This document shows positions 1 through 9,000 of a DNA stretch of 48,296 nucleotides, in pieces. A program made the translations under genes and the position numbers. The DNA is taken from positions 1 to 48,296 of the IMG/VR virus record IMGVR_UViG_3300025083_000062; one strand, 5' to 3'. Each line of letters starts with the position of its first letter. Position 1 is the stretch's first letter. The DNA is from a virus. Under the pieces are notes generated by a model. The model did not search any database and was not told the origin of the DNA. It saw only the letters and a list, made by a program, of their open reading frames with translations.

Positions 1-45
1 AAGTGATCCAAGAGTAGCAGAACAGAAGAGGTTAAAGAAATTCTT

Positions 46-333
46 ATGATGAGACTTGAAGGAGATAAAGTCCTTGGTCCTCGTGGAGATGTTCTTGCTC
101 AAAAGATTCGTGGCACTTGGCATACTAAAGAAGCTAAAGTCCTAGAATTTATTAAAGAGCAAGAAGCTCCTGCGAAGAAAAAGGCACCCAAGAAAAAAGC
201 TAAAGTAGAAGAAGAGTTGGTAATGGAACGTGCTCGTGATGAGAATGGGCACTTCATTGCTGATGACCCTGATACTGAAGTCAACGAGGCTTGGGTAGTC
301 AAAACAATCAAGAAGGTCACGAAGAAGAAATGA
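46..333 (+). CDS. Hypothetical Lys/Ala-rich small phage protein
   Basis: A 95-residue protein of unknown function. An in-frame stop at bases 4-6 and two adjacent ATG codons (46, 49) set the start; a GAAGAGG-like sequence lies about 14 bases upstream, so the ribosome site is weak. The middle (about residues 44-58) is a basic Ala/Pro/Lys tract, like the tails of histone-H1-like proteins, and the C-terminus ends in a second Lys-rich stretch; the part between is acidic. It could bind nucleic acid, but nothing shows this directly. The stop overlaps the start of the next gene in an ATGA junction, so the two are translationally coupled. Confidence 0.6.
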   Translation: MMRLEGDKVLGPRGDVLAQKIRGTWHTKEAKVLEFIKEQEAPAKKKAPKKKAKVEEELVMERARDENGHFIADDPDTEVNEAWVVKTIKKVTKKK

Positions 334-689
334 CAGTCCTGAACCCTGGTAAACCTTCTCGTAGGAAATCTGTGTATGGTCACAATACTGGGACCACAAC
401 AGAGGATGTGTATGTTTGTCCTGCTAACTGCACTGCAGAGGTTACGTATATTCTTGTAGCCAATGGCGGTGGATCAACTAACGATATCACAATACAGTGG
501 TATGTTGATGCTGACAGCTACACATCTCACTTCCTTAACGATAAAAGTTTGGCAGGGGGAGGCTATCACGAGTTTGCTGACATTGACCTAGTATTACAGC
601 CTGGAGATAAGATTCAAGTTGTTCCAGGTGGTGCTGGTCATATTGATTCTATCATTACTGTAACTGAGACCTTTGTGCCTGTCGGGTAA
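330..689 (+). CDS. Predicted beta-sandwich virion protein
   Basis: A 119-residue protein with no catalytic motif. Alternating hydrophobic/polar strands, Gly-rich turns and a segment around DIVLQPGDKIQ-type spacing (here LVLQPGDKIQV near residues 87-97) resemble small beta-sandwich structural or decoration proteins of marine tailed phages; this is recognition of a style, not a proven family. The frame is open back to 291, but ATG 330 is preferred because it overlaps the preceding stop (ATGA). It precedes the promoter at 695 and ends the first two-gene unit. Two cysteines occur close together (VCPANC). Confidence 0.65.
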   Translation: MTVLNPGKPSRRKSVYGHNTGTTTEDVYVCPANCTAEVTYILVANGGGSTNDITIQWYVDADSYTSHFLNDKSLAGGGYHEFADIDLVLQPGDKIQVVPGGAGHIDSIITVTETFVPVG

Positions 690-694
690 CGGGG

Positions 695-723
695 TTGCAT
701 TTTTTGTAATAGTATAGTATAAC
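695..723 (+). promoter_or_regulatory. Candidate sigma70-type promoter for the DUF1127 gene
   Basis: TTGCAT (695-700) and TATAAC (718-723) are separated by 17 bases. The -35 is a poor match, the -10 matches 5 of 6. A second TATAAC occurs at 732-737. The octamer TATAACTA at the -10 is also found in the candidate promoters at 10330 and, on the other strand, at 47218. Transcription would start near 730, just before the hairpin at 737-773. Confidence 0.45.
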
Positions 724-736
724 TAATAACATATAA

Positions 737-773
737 CTACTCCTGCCCATAAAGGGTTAAACACAAGGAGTAG
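737..773 (+). promoter_or_regulatory. Hairpin that sequesters the ribosome binding site
   Basis: CTACTCCT (737-744) pairs perfectly with AGGAGTAG (766-773); inside it CCC (746-748) can pair with GGG (754-756). The 3' arm contains the AGGAG Shine-Dalgarno sequence (766-770), 6 bases before the ATG at 777. Given the upstream promoter, nearly the whole 5' leader would be this hairpin, so translation of the next gene is probably conditional (temperature, protein binding or autoregulation; inference). Confidence 0.55.
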
Positions 774-776
774 AAC

Positions 777-938
777 ATGTTTAAAAATTTCTTTAATAAA
801 ATGATTGAAGCAAGACAAGCCCAAGCAAATGCTCGTATTGCTGAGATGCACCTCTGGAGAATGTCAGACAGAGAACTTAACGATCTAGGGATTGGTCGTG
901 CTGACATCAAAAGAATCGTGAGAGAAGGTAAAGTCTAG
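777..938 (+). CDS. DUF1127-family small protein
   Basis: A 53-residue protein. The C-terminal half, with W-R-M-S-D-R-E-L at residues 27-34 and L-G-I-G-R-A-D-I at 37-44, matches the DUF1127 signature (YjiS-like), which normally sits at the C-terminus of very short proteins as here. The N-terminal half is a basic/hydrophobic helix with Phe at 2, 5 and 6. DUF1127 proteins are abundant in Alphaproteobacteria; a Rhodobacter sphaeroides member (CcaF1) has been described as an RNA-binding protein acting in sRNA maturation and RNA turnover. A role in host or phage RNA metabolism is therefore a reasonable inference. Its AGGAG site lies inside a perfect hairpin. It is monocistronic or leads into the gene at 960. 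Confidence 0.8.
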   Translation: MFKNFFNKMIEARQAQANARIAEMHLWRMSDRELNDLGIGRADIKRIVREGKV

Positions 939-959
939 TTAGTCTTTGGGAGGAGGCGA

Positions 960-1415
960 ATGGACCCAGTTACAATTATTGGTGGGGCCACAGTCGCCTT
1001 TAACGCTCTAAAGAAAGGCTTTGCTATTGGTAAGGATCTGCAAGATATGTCAGGCCAACTAACTAAGTGGGCAGGACATATGGCAGATCTAGGCCAAGCT
1101 GAGAAGCAAGTTAAGAATCCCCCTTGGTGGAAGTCCATTGGAGGTTCTATAGAAGCAGAAGCTATGGAAGTTTTTGCAGCGAAGCGTAAGGCAGAGTCCA
1201 TGAGAAAAGAACTCAAGGACTATATAAGTTTCACGATGGGGCCATCTGCCTGGGATGAGCTAATAGCTATCGAAGGAAAGATACGAAAGCAAAAGAAAGA
1301 GCAAGAGTACCGTAAGGCTGAACTACAGGAAGCCATAATCACTTGGACTGTAACAGGTGTTCTTTTATTAATAGGCTTTGGTACTTTGGGATTTATACTT
1401 TATCTGGTAACATGA
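960..1415 (+). CDS. Hypothetical phage protein with C-terminal membrane segment
   Basis: A 151-residue protein with a strong GGAGG site just before the ATG. The N-terminus is small-residue and Gly rich (about residues 7-25), the middle is a charged helical region with many Lys/Glu (residues about 65-125), and the C-terminus is one hydrophobic segment (about residues 127-149) that reads as a transmembrane helix. Similar proteins beginning M-D-P-x-T and ending in a membrane anchor occur near terminase genes of marine phages; their function is unknown to me. A holin-like or inner-membrane role is possible but unsupported by more than topology. Its stop overlaps the next start (ATGA). Confidence 0.7.
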   Translation: MDPVTIIGGATVAFNALKKGFAIGKDLQDMSGQLTKWAGHMADLGQAEKQVKNPPWWKSIGGSIEAEAMEVFAAKRKAESMRKELKDYISFTMGPSAWDELIAIEGKIRKQKKEQEYRKAELQEAIITWTVTGVLLLIGFGTLGFILYLVT

Positions 1416-1558
1416 TAAAAAAGGTTGGAAATAAGTACCACGTATACAATAAAAACGATAAGATACTTATTATAACAACCTACAAAAGATTAGCAGAGAA
1501 TACTGACAGGAAATCAAATGGCAAGAAATCTAACAGAAAAGCAGCAAAAGTTTCTTGA
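1412..1558 (+). CDS. Small basic phage protein
   Basis: A 48-residue, Lys-rich protein starting at ATG 1412, which overlaps the preceding TGA stop by 4 bases; it overlaps the terminase small subunit start by 41 bases. The N-terminal segment (K-K-V-G-N-K-Y-H-V-Y) resembles the short basic phage proteins whose core reads like KKxGxKYxVYSKxGK. An upstream in-frame start at 1343 exists but lies deep inside the previous gene and has no ribosome site. No function is known; coupling suggests it is made with the gene at 960. Confidence 0.45.
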   Translation: MIKKVGNKYHVYNKNDKILIITTYKRLAENTDRKSNGKKSNRKAAKVS

Positions 1559-1880
1559 TGTCCTCTTTGATGAGGCCAAAGGAGACCCTGTGACTGCTAA
1601 GAAACTTGCAGGATATGCTGAAGGTGTTTCTACCTCAGGTATCGTTAATGCCTTGACAGACGAGATTGCAGAGCTTACAAAGAAGTTCATAGCACAATCG
1701 TCTACTAAAGCTGCTTACACTATGTTCTCTGTTATGGCAGATCCTACTGATCTGGGTGTAAAAGAAAAGATGTTAGCAGCTAAAGATATTCTAGATCGTG
1801 CAGGATTTACAAAAACAGATAAAGTAGAAGTAAAAGCCTCTGAGCCTTTATTTATTCTACCAGCGAAAGAAGATGAGTAA
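1518..1880 (+). CDS. Terminase small subunit
   Basis: A 120-residue protein opening with a helix typical of small terminases (L-T-E-K-Q-Q-K-F-L-D, residues 5-14) followed by an Ala/Gly-containing segment that fits a helix-turn-helix (about residues 24-45) and an amphipathic oligomerisation region. Such subunits recognise the packaging site on concatemeric DNA and hand it to the large subunit. AGGAAA lies 8 bases before the ATG. It is followed, with an 8-base overlap, by a second small DNA-binding-type protein and then the large subunit, the usual order. Assignment rests on sequence style, length and position. Confidence 0.7.
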   Translation: MARNLTEKQQKFLDVLFDEAKGDPVTAKKLAGYAEGVSTSGIVNALTDEIAELTKKFIAQSSTKAAYTMFSVMADPTDLGVKEKMLAAKDILDRAGFTKTDKVEVKASEPLFILPAKEDE

Positions 1881-2394
1881 GAGAGCATCCACTGCAGATC
1901 ATCCAACTAAAGTAGACTGGCAGATACCACTTCAAGGAGAGAATGGAGAATGGTATCCTGTCATAAGAGTAGGAAGACACGTACCATTTGGGTACAAACA
2001 GGATGAAGAAGACGAAATGCTTCTGATTCCTATCCCTGAAGAACTAGAACTTTTAGAAAAAGCAAAGTTGTTTCTACGAGAGTACAGTGTTAGACAAGTA
2101 GCCAAGTGGCTGTCTGATCAGTCTGGTAGAAACATCTCACATGTAGGGTTGTATAAACGTGTCAGAATGGAAGAAAAAAGGCGTAGATCGTCCTCCAACT
2201 ACCGCCAGTATGCCAAAAAGTATAAAGAAGCGGCAAGGAAAAGCAAGAAGATCGAAGAAGAAAGACTTGGTGGCAAGCGCACCAGAAATCTCGAAACAGA
2301 CGATGAATACATCGAACTCAGAGATGGAGAGTGCTGCCCCTTCTGCGGTCAAACAAAAGGTGATCTTCGAGCCAAACCCAGGACCACAGACTAG
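1873..2394 (+). CDS. HTH plus zinc-knuckle protein between the terminase subunits
   Basis: A 173-residue protein. Residues about 55-95 read as a helix-turn-helix (Y-S-V-R-Q-V-A-K-W-L followed by a recognition-like helix), residues about 97-140 are an Arg/Lys-rich helix, and the C-terminus holds a C-C-P-F-C zinc-ribbon half-site. This suggests a DNA-binding accessory packaging factor, perhaps part of a two-component small terminase. It starts within the terminase small subunit gene and runs into the large subunit gene. The C-P-F-C motif near the stop indicates that the long overlap with the terL frame is real for this gene, which is why a late terL start is favoured. Confidence 0.6.
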   Translation: MSKRASTADHPTKVDWQIPLQGENGEWYPVIRVGRHVPFGYKQDEEDEMLLIPIPEELELLEKAKLFLREYSVRQVAKWLSDQSGRNISHVGLYKRVRMEEKRRRSSSNYRQYAKKYKEAARKSKKIEEERLGGKRTRNLETDDEYIELRDGECCPFCGQTKGDLRAKPRTTD

Positions 2395-3745
2395 GTTCTT
2401 GGCAGCTACAGAACAAGAGGTGCTTTATGGTGGGGCAGCAGGAGGTGGAAAAAGTTATTCGTTGGTTGCAGACCCAGTTAGGTACTTTTCAAATCCACAT
2501 GCACGAATGCTACTTGTTCGTAGGTCTACAGAAGAGCTTAGAGAGCTTATCTCTGTAAGTAAACAACTCTATCCTCAGGCCGTACCAGGCATCAAGTTTA
2601 TGGAAAGAGATAAGACTTGGGTTGCCCCTAATGGTGCTACACTTTGGATGTCTTATCTTGACAGAGATGACGATGTTATGAGATACCAAGGTCAAGCCTT
2701 TAACTGGATCGGTTTTGACGAACTCACACAGTGGCCTACCCCATACGCCTGGAACTACATGAGGTCACGTCTACGTGCTACAAAAGCTTCAGGGTTACCT
2801 CTCTTTATGAGAGCAACATCCAACCCAGGTGGTCCAGGTCATCAATGGGTAAAGAAACACTTCATTGATCCTAGTATTCCAGACAAACCATTCTGGGCTA
2901 CAGACGAAAATGGTGAAACCATCTGTTGGCCTAAGGGTCACAGTCGAGAGGGTGAGCCTCTATTTAAACGTAAGTTTATTCCTGCTACTCTCTTTGACAA
3001 CCCTTACCTATCTGAGGATGGAATGTATGAAGCCAACCTTCTATCTCTGCCTGAACATCAGCGAAGACAGTTGCTTGAAGGTGACTGGGATATTAACGAA
3101 GGAGCAGCTTTCCCAGAGTTTAGCAGACGCATACACGTTGTTGAACCATTCGATATTCCAAGCAACTGGGTACGTTTCAGAGCTTGTGATTATGGGTATG
3201 GATCTTATACTGGTGTAGTCTGGTTCGCAGTTGCTCCAGGATCTGAACAGCTAATAGTGTACAGAGAGCTATATGTATCTAAGGTAATTGCTACTGATTT
3301 GGCTGACATGATCCTGGACATTGAACAAGAGGAGAAGATCAGGTATGGAGTTCTTGACTCTTCTCTTTGGCATAATCGTGGCGATACTGGCCCTAGCCTT
3401 GCTGAACAGATGATTGTTAAAGGCTGTAGATGGAGACCTGCAGACAGATCAAAAGGATCTCGTGTAGCAGGTAAGAACGAAATACACAGACGTTTACAGG
3501 TAGATGAGTTTACAGAGGAACCAAGGCTTGTTATATTTTCTAATTGCACTAGTCTTATATCTCAGCTTCCCTCTATTCCTCTAGATAAAAGAAATCCTGA
3601 GGACGTAGATACAAACTCTGAAGATCACCTATACGATGCCCTCAGATATGGCGTTATGACTAGACCAAGAAGCAGTGTGTTCGACTTTGATCCTGCTTCT
3701 CAAAGAACTGGCTTTCAAGCTTCAGATCCTACTTTTGGATATTAA
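2324..3745 (+). CDS. terL: Terminase large subunit (packaging ATPase/nuclease)
   Basis: The motor that packages DNA into the prohead. Visible in order: adenine-binding-type segment P-G-P-Q-T-R-F, Walker A G-G-A-A-G-G-G-K-S, Walker B I-G-F-D-E-L, coupling motif S-N-P-G-G-P-G-H, and a C-terminal RNase H-like nuclease with acidic residues in R-A-C-D-Y-G, G-V-L-D-S-S and D-H-L-Y-D-A-L-R-Y. The frame is open from a GTG at 2159, with ATGs at 2210, 2303 and 2324; none has a convincing Shine-Dalgarno. I chose 2324 because the conserved part begins about 14 residues later and upstream codons overlap the zinc-knuckle gene. Length from 2324 is 473 residues, normal for this family. Confidence 0.93.
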   Translation: MESAAPSAVKQKVIFEPNPGPQTRFLAATEQEVLYGGAAGGGKSYSLVADPVRYFSNPHARMLLVRRSTEELRELISVSKQLYPQAVPGIKFMERDKTWVAPNGATLWMSYLDRDDDVMRYQGQAFNWIGFDELTQWPTPYAWNYMRSRLRATKASGLPLFMRATSNPGGPGHQWVKKHFIDPSIPDKPFWATDENGETICWPKGHSREGEPLFKRKFIPATLFDNPYLSEDGMYEANLLSLPEHQRRQLLEGDWDINEGAAFPEFSRRIHVVEPFDIPSNWVRFRACDYGYGSYTGVVWFAVAPGSEQLIVYRELYVSKVIATDLADMILDIEQEEKIRYGVLDSSLWHNRGDTGPSLAEQMIVKGCRWRPADRSKGSRVAGKNEIHRRLQVDEFTEEPRLVIFSNCTSLISQLPSIPLDKRNPEDVDTNSEDHLYDALRYGVMTRPRSSVFDFDPASQRTGFQASDPTFGY

Positions 3746-3754
3746 GGAATACCT

Positions 3755-5887
3755 ATGGAAGAAGATGACATTTTTGAATCAGACGAATTGTCCATTGATG
3801 AAGCAACTTCATCTTACGCAGAGGACGTAGAAGACTCTGAAGTGTTTACTGACCCTACTGTAGGCAGAGTTGTTTCTTTTGTTGAAGAACGTTATAATAG
3901 AGCAGAAAAGGCTAGATACTCTGACGAACAAAGGTGGATTAAGGCTTACCAGAACTATAGAGGTATCTATGGTCCTGACGTTCAATTCACTACAACAGAG
4001 AAGTCTCGTGTCTTTGTTAAAGTCACTAAGACTAAAGTACTTGCTGCTTATGGTCAGATCGTAGATGTTCTGTTTGGTTCTCACAAGTTTCCTATCAGTA
4101 TCAATCCTACCAGACTTCCTGATGGGGTTGCAGAGGCTGTACACTTTGAAGCTAACCCACAGCTAAAACAAGCAGCAGGGCAAGCACCTGAGATGTCACC
4201 AGAGGACACAAAGCTAAGACCTGGTGAAACAATTATTGATTTACGTGAACGTCTAGGTGGTCTTAAAGCTAAACTAGAACCTGTGATGGATGACCTTAAA
4301 GAAGGTCCAGGTACTACACCAACACAACCTACTTTCCATCCTGCTATGGTAGCAGCTAAGAAGATGGAAAAGAAAATACATGATCAGCTAGAAGAATCTA
4401 ACGCAAGTAAGCAACTACGTAATACAGCTTTTGAGACTGCTCTCTTTGGTACAGGTATTATGAAGGGGCCATTCGCTCTAGATAAAGAGTATCCTAGTTG
4501 GGATGATGAGGGGAACTACTCCCCTATGTACAAAACTATTCCACAGACTTCATCTGTAAGCATCTGGAACTTCTACCCTGACCCAGACGCTAACAATATG
4601 GATGAAGCAGAGTACGTTCTAGAAAGACATAAGATGTCTCGTTCTCAAATGAGAGGATTAAAGAACAGACCTTTCTTCAGATCTAACGCCATTGATATTG
4701 CTATTGAGATGGGTGAGTCCTACAGCAAAGAGTGGTGGGAACAGGTTATGGAGGACGCAGACCAAGAGACTAAATCAGAAAGATTTAACGTCCTTGAGTT
4801 CTGGGGTTATGTAGATACTGAGATCCTAGAGGATCATGACGTAGACATTCCAAAAGAATTAAAAGACCAAGATCAAGTTTCAGTAAATATCTGGATCTGT
4901 AATGGTCAAGTTCTACGTCTTGTAATGAACCCATTCACTCCTGCTATCCTTCCGTACTATGCTGTCCCATACGAAGTAAATCCTTACTCATTCTTTGGGG
5001 TAGGTATAGCGGAAAATATGGATGATACACAGACCCTAATGAATGGGTTTATGCGTATGAGTGTAGATAATGCTGCACTTTCAGGTAACTTGCTTATTGA
5101 AGTAGATGAAACAAACCTAGCCCCTGGGCAAGACCTTTCTATCTACCCAGGCAAAGTCCTGAGGAGAATGGGGGGAGCACCTGGACAGGCCATCTTTGGC
5201 ACCAAGTTCCCCAACGTATCAAATGAGAACATGCAGATGTTCGATAAGGCAAGGCAGCTATCAGATGAAAGTACTGGTTTTCCTTCGTTTGCTCATGGAC
5301 AGACTGGAGTCAGCGGTGTTGGTAGGACTGCCTCTGGTATTTCTATGCTTATGTCTGCTGCTAATGGTTCTATTCGCACAGTAGTTAAGAACATTGATGA
5401 CTACTTGCTTGGCCCACTAGCTAAAGCATTCTTTGGGTTCAATATGCAGTTTGACTTTGATCCTGAGATTAAGGGTGACCTAGAAGTTAAAGCTGAAGGT
5501 ACAAACTCTCTAATGGCTAACGAAGTACGTAGCCAACGTCTAATGCAATTCTTAGGTGTCGTACAGAACCCAGCACTTGCACCATTTGCTAAAATGGATT
5601 ATATTATTAGAGAGATTGCTAACTCAATGGATCTTGATCCTGATAAAGTAGCAAACGACATGAAAGATGCAGCAATACAAGCTGAGATCCTCAAGAAGTT
5701 CCAAGAAGCTAATCCACCCCCTGCACCACCTCAGGCACCACCAGGAGCAGCACCACAGGGTGCAGTACCTGCAGGAGCACAGGCACAGGACACACAAGGT
5801 TCTGGTGGAGGTCAGATAGGCACAGGCAGTGCCCCTACTCCAGGTGAACCAGGATTCTCAGCTAACACAGGGCAAGGTCAAAGATGA
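3755..5887 (+). CDS. Portal protein (head-tail connector)
   Basis: A 710-residue protein directly after terL, as expected for the portal, the dodecameric ring at the packaging vertex. The N-terminus is acidic (residues 1-30), followed by a long helical region starting V-S-F-V-E-E-R-Y and conserved-looking segments such as W-N-F-Y-P-D-P and T-R-T-A-S-G-type spacing (here G-R-T-A-S-G-I-S near residue 528). The last ~60 residues are a Pro/Ala/Gly/Gln low-complexity tail. AAGGAAT precedes the ATG by about 6 bases. The large size fits podovirus-type portals of the P22/marine group rather than small HK97-type ones. The stop overlaps the next start by 4 bases. Confidence 0.88.
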   Translation: MEEDDIFESDELSIDEATSSYAEDVEDSEVFTDPTVGRVVSFVEERYNRAEKARYSDEQRWIKAYQNYRGIYGPDVQFTTTEKSRVFVKVTKTKVLAAYGQIVDVLFGSHKFPISINPTRLPDGVAEAVHFEANPQLKQAAGQAPEMSPEDTKLRPGETIIDLRERLGGLKAKLEPVMDDLKEGPGTTPTQPTFHPAMVAAKKMEKKIHDQLEESNASKQLRNTAFETALFGTGIMKGPFALDKEYPSWDDEGNYSPMYKTIPQTSSVSIWNFYPDPDANNMDEAEYVLERHKMSRSQMRGLKNRPFFRSNAIDIAIEMGESYSKEWWEQVMEDADQETKSERFNVLEFWGYVDTEILEDHDVDIPKELKDQDQVSVNIWICNGQVLRLVMNPFTPAILPYYAVPYEVNPYSFFGVGIAENMDDTQTLMNGFMRMSVDNAALSGNLLIEVDETNLAPGQDLSIYPGKVLRRMGGAPGQAIFGTKFPNVSNENMQMFDKARQLSDESTGFPSFAHGQTGVSGVGRTASGISMLMSAANGSIRTVVKNIDDYLLGPLAKAFFGFNMQFDFDPEIKGDLEVKAEGTNSLMANEVRSQRLMQFLGVVQNPALAPFAKMDYIIREIANSMDLDPDKVANDMKDAAIQAEILKKFQEANPPPAPPQAPPGAAPQGAVPAGAQAQDTQGSGGGQIGTGSAPTPGEPGFSANTGQGQR

Positions 5888-6072
5888 GCCTTAAACTACT
5901 CGTAAATAATAAAGACATCTGGTCTGCATTTCTAGAAGAGATGGACTCTAAGATTGAACGTGTTCATGTTCAGATGGAACAGGCTACAAGCCCCGATGAT
6001 TTCTACAGGTTACAGGGGCATGTGACCTGTCTTCGTAGATTAAAAAGACTTAGGGACGAAGTAAATGGCTGA
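5884..6072 (+). CDS. Conserved-type small helical protein
   Basis: A 62-residue protein translationally coupled to the portal (ATGA) and overlapping the next gene by 9 bases. It is nearly all helix: an acidic first half (F-L-E-E-M-D-S-K-I-E) and a basic second half (C-L-R-R-L-K-R-L-R-D). Small helical proteins of this type regularly follow the portal gene in marine phages; I do not know a function. An assembly chaperone or minor head protein is possible from position only. Confidence 0.7.
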   Translation: MSLKLLVNNKDIWSAFLEEMDSKIERVHVQMEQATSPDDFYRLQGHVTCLRRLKRLRDEVNG

Positions 6073-9000
6073 TGTTGGTAAAAAGACTGGAAAGAAAACA
6101 CAGGCAGGTCGTGATGTATACAAAACACCTGAAGGGGAGTTAGTATCTGAAAAGTCTACAACATTTAAATATAAAGGTAAGTGGGTTAATGTTCCTACAA
6201 TATTTGATGGTAAATCTTATGATGAAGAAACGCTTATTCTTATGTTGGAAGCAGATATAATAAAACCCACCAGTGTTCACAACAGTTTAAAAGAAGCAAC
6301 TGAGGCTGCTCGTAAACGTAGTGATTCTTTAAAGTTTAATGAGGGTGGCATGGCTGACCAAACAAGAAAGTTTTATGAGGATAATGTAGGTAACCCAGAG
6401 GCTATAGCAGAAGCGTATGGAGTAGATCTTGTTGACCCTGATGAAACTTTAGAGTCAGCTAAGGCTGTAGGTCAGTTTGCTTTAGAAAGTCTTCCTGGTG
6501 TAGGTACAGCTTTCACTGTTGCAGATATTGAAGATGAACTTAAGAAAGAAGAACCTAACTACGTAAAGATAGGTATGCTTGTAGGAACAGAGGCTATCGG
6601 TTTGATTCCTGGTCTTGGTACTGCAGCTAAGAACATGATACGTAAAGGTGCTGACATGGCTCGTCAAACAGATGAAGTTATGGATGTAGCAAGTAGTATC
6701 CCTAAGGTATCACGTAAGAGCACACCAACATACACTGACGCAGAACTTTTAGAAGCAGACGAAATTATTAGTGAGTGGGGTAAAGGAAATCTTACCAACC
6801 CAGAACTACGTAGTAAACTTCGTGAAAAAGGTTTCACTATAGAAACAAAAAGAATATCACCTAAAATGACAGGTGATGATCTTGAGGTTGTTGGTCCTGA
6901 TGGTAATATAGTTCGTTGGAAAGATATGCCTCGTGGTAGAGTCAATAGAGAAGCGGATGCAGTAGAAGCTGCACGTCTACGTAATGATCCTGATGCACTA
7001 GAGCAATGGCGTAAAGATAAAAAACTACCTGAGACCCAGAGACAAAAGAATTTACCTGACGCACAGGCAGCAGCACAGTCTCTTATAGAAGGTAAGATTA
7101 CTTCTAAAGAAGCAAGGAAGCGTATACAAGAAGCATTCCCTGAACCAAAAGAATACACAGCAGAGGAAGTTATGAATCTTCTTCCTACCCTTACAGAAGT
7201 ACAAGGGGCATTAGGTAAGAAGGGTACAAGGTATCCTATCCTAGGTGTTGAGGGTGCAGATTTAGCAGAAGGTCAGGTTGTTTCATCTCGACTAGATATT
7301 CCTGCCTATGATGATTATGATAAGTGGGTTGTATCTATACATGATGGAAATCAAAAGTCTGGTTCTGTTGTAGGATACGGTCAAGCAATCAGACTTAAGA
7401 ACATTAGGTTTGGTTCTGACGCAGACACAGCGTTAGATATTGCTAGGGGTACACGTACTGATCGAAAGACATTACAAGATGCTATAGACAAAAAGACAGG
7501 TGGACCTGCCAAGCAGAACAAAGCTACTATTGCTCGTATCTTTGGAGAGTACACATCTGAAGACCCTTATGATCTACAACGTCAAGCAGCAGAAATTATT
7601 GCTTCAGGATCAGATGAGTGGACACAGGTAGGTATGAATCCATATCGTGGTAGTGGGTTCTATGACAAGAAAACAGGTAAACCTGTATTTGAAGCTGATG
7701 AAATTATACAAGTAGGACCACTTGTCCTTGCAAAGAATGTGAAGAAACCAACTGTTTCACAGATGAAAGAGATGGGTGTAAGAACACAAGATGGTAAAAT
7801 AAGAATGTTTAATGAGGGTGGTACAGCCATGAATATGCAGAAACAGATGTCGTTGTTTGAGTATGGTGGTATTGCAGATGATGGCATGAAGAAAGATCCT
7901 GTCTCTGGTAATGACATCCCTCCTGGATCTCTTGCAAGTGAAGTAAGAGATGATATTCCTGCAATGTTATCTGAAGGTGAGTACGTAGTTCCTGCTGATG
8001 TTCTTAGATATTATGGGGTCAACTTCTTTGAAGATCTACGTAATAAAGCCAAGACAGGCTTGAGTTCTATGGAACAAAATGGTAGAATTGGTGGTGAGCC
8101 TCTTAGTCCCCAGCAGATCCAACAGAACATGAGTGGTGCTCCACAGGCTGGTGCTCCTGCTCCTATGCCTGTACAAGCTAACCAAGGCGTTCTTACAATG
8201 CCTAAGGAGTACACTCAGCAATCACAAATGCTAGGTGCTGGAGGATTTAATCCTGCAGACTGGGCGACAGTAGGTGGTTCAACATTTAACCAGACATCAC
8301 AGCAGGACAGTGTTACAACATTTAAAACTTTTGTTAATTCTGACACAAATCAAAGTAAAGTTATTGAGTACATTAATGGTAAGTTAAAGAACCCTTCAGA
8401 CGAACAGTACACTGTCCCTCCTTACTATGAATTTGGTACTGCAGCCCTGAAGAAAGCACAGCAAGCAACACAGCAACCTACTGGTGGGGACGATGGTGGT
8501 GGGACACCTCCACCTACAACACCTACCTCAGATACTTCTCTTATCTCTGCATTTGATGATATGGACTTATCAAGTCCTTTAGCTGCTGCTGAAGCTATGA
8601 TGGCAAACGCTACTAATCTCGGTGGTGGTGCAGGTGCTGCATTAGCAGCATCAGTGGCTGGTCCAGCAGGTATGGGATTTATGGGATTAGCTCAGTCTGG
8701 AAACGCACTTACTAATATATCAAACTTAAATGCGTTATCTATTCTAGCACAAGCTCAAGGTAAGACTGATGACGCAAAAACAATCGCTAAAATGGCAGAC
8801 GATCTTTCAGGTAAATCTAATCTAATAACGCAAGCTCTTGACGATATAGTTGCTACAGGAAACCAAAAAGCAGGGCAACTTATTGATAAGTACGGTCTTA
8901 GAGCAACAAGAGATCCTAAAACTGGCAGATTTACTTTTAGTCAAGATGACATTAAATATAATAGATCATACTTATCAACTTACACTCTAGCAAGACAAAA

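Noticed and set aside
1-45. Circular closure of the window
   Set aside because: Joining the ends gives the cut leftward gene a stop codon without any start codon, so the sequence most likely continues beyond the right edge.
2159-2323. N-terminal extension of the terminase large subunit from GTG 2159
   Set aside because: The extension is Lys/Arg-rich, has no ribosome site, and overlaps the zinc-knuckle gene over its full length; conserved sequence starts later.
6482-7158. Antisense frames opposite the 1076-residue structural gene
   Set aside because: They are low-complexity shadows of a clearly coding plus-strand frame and lack initiation signals.
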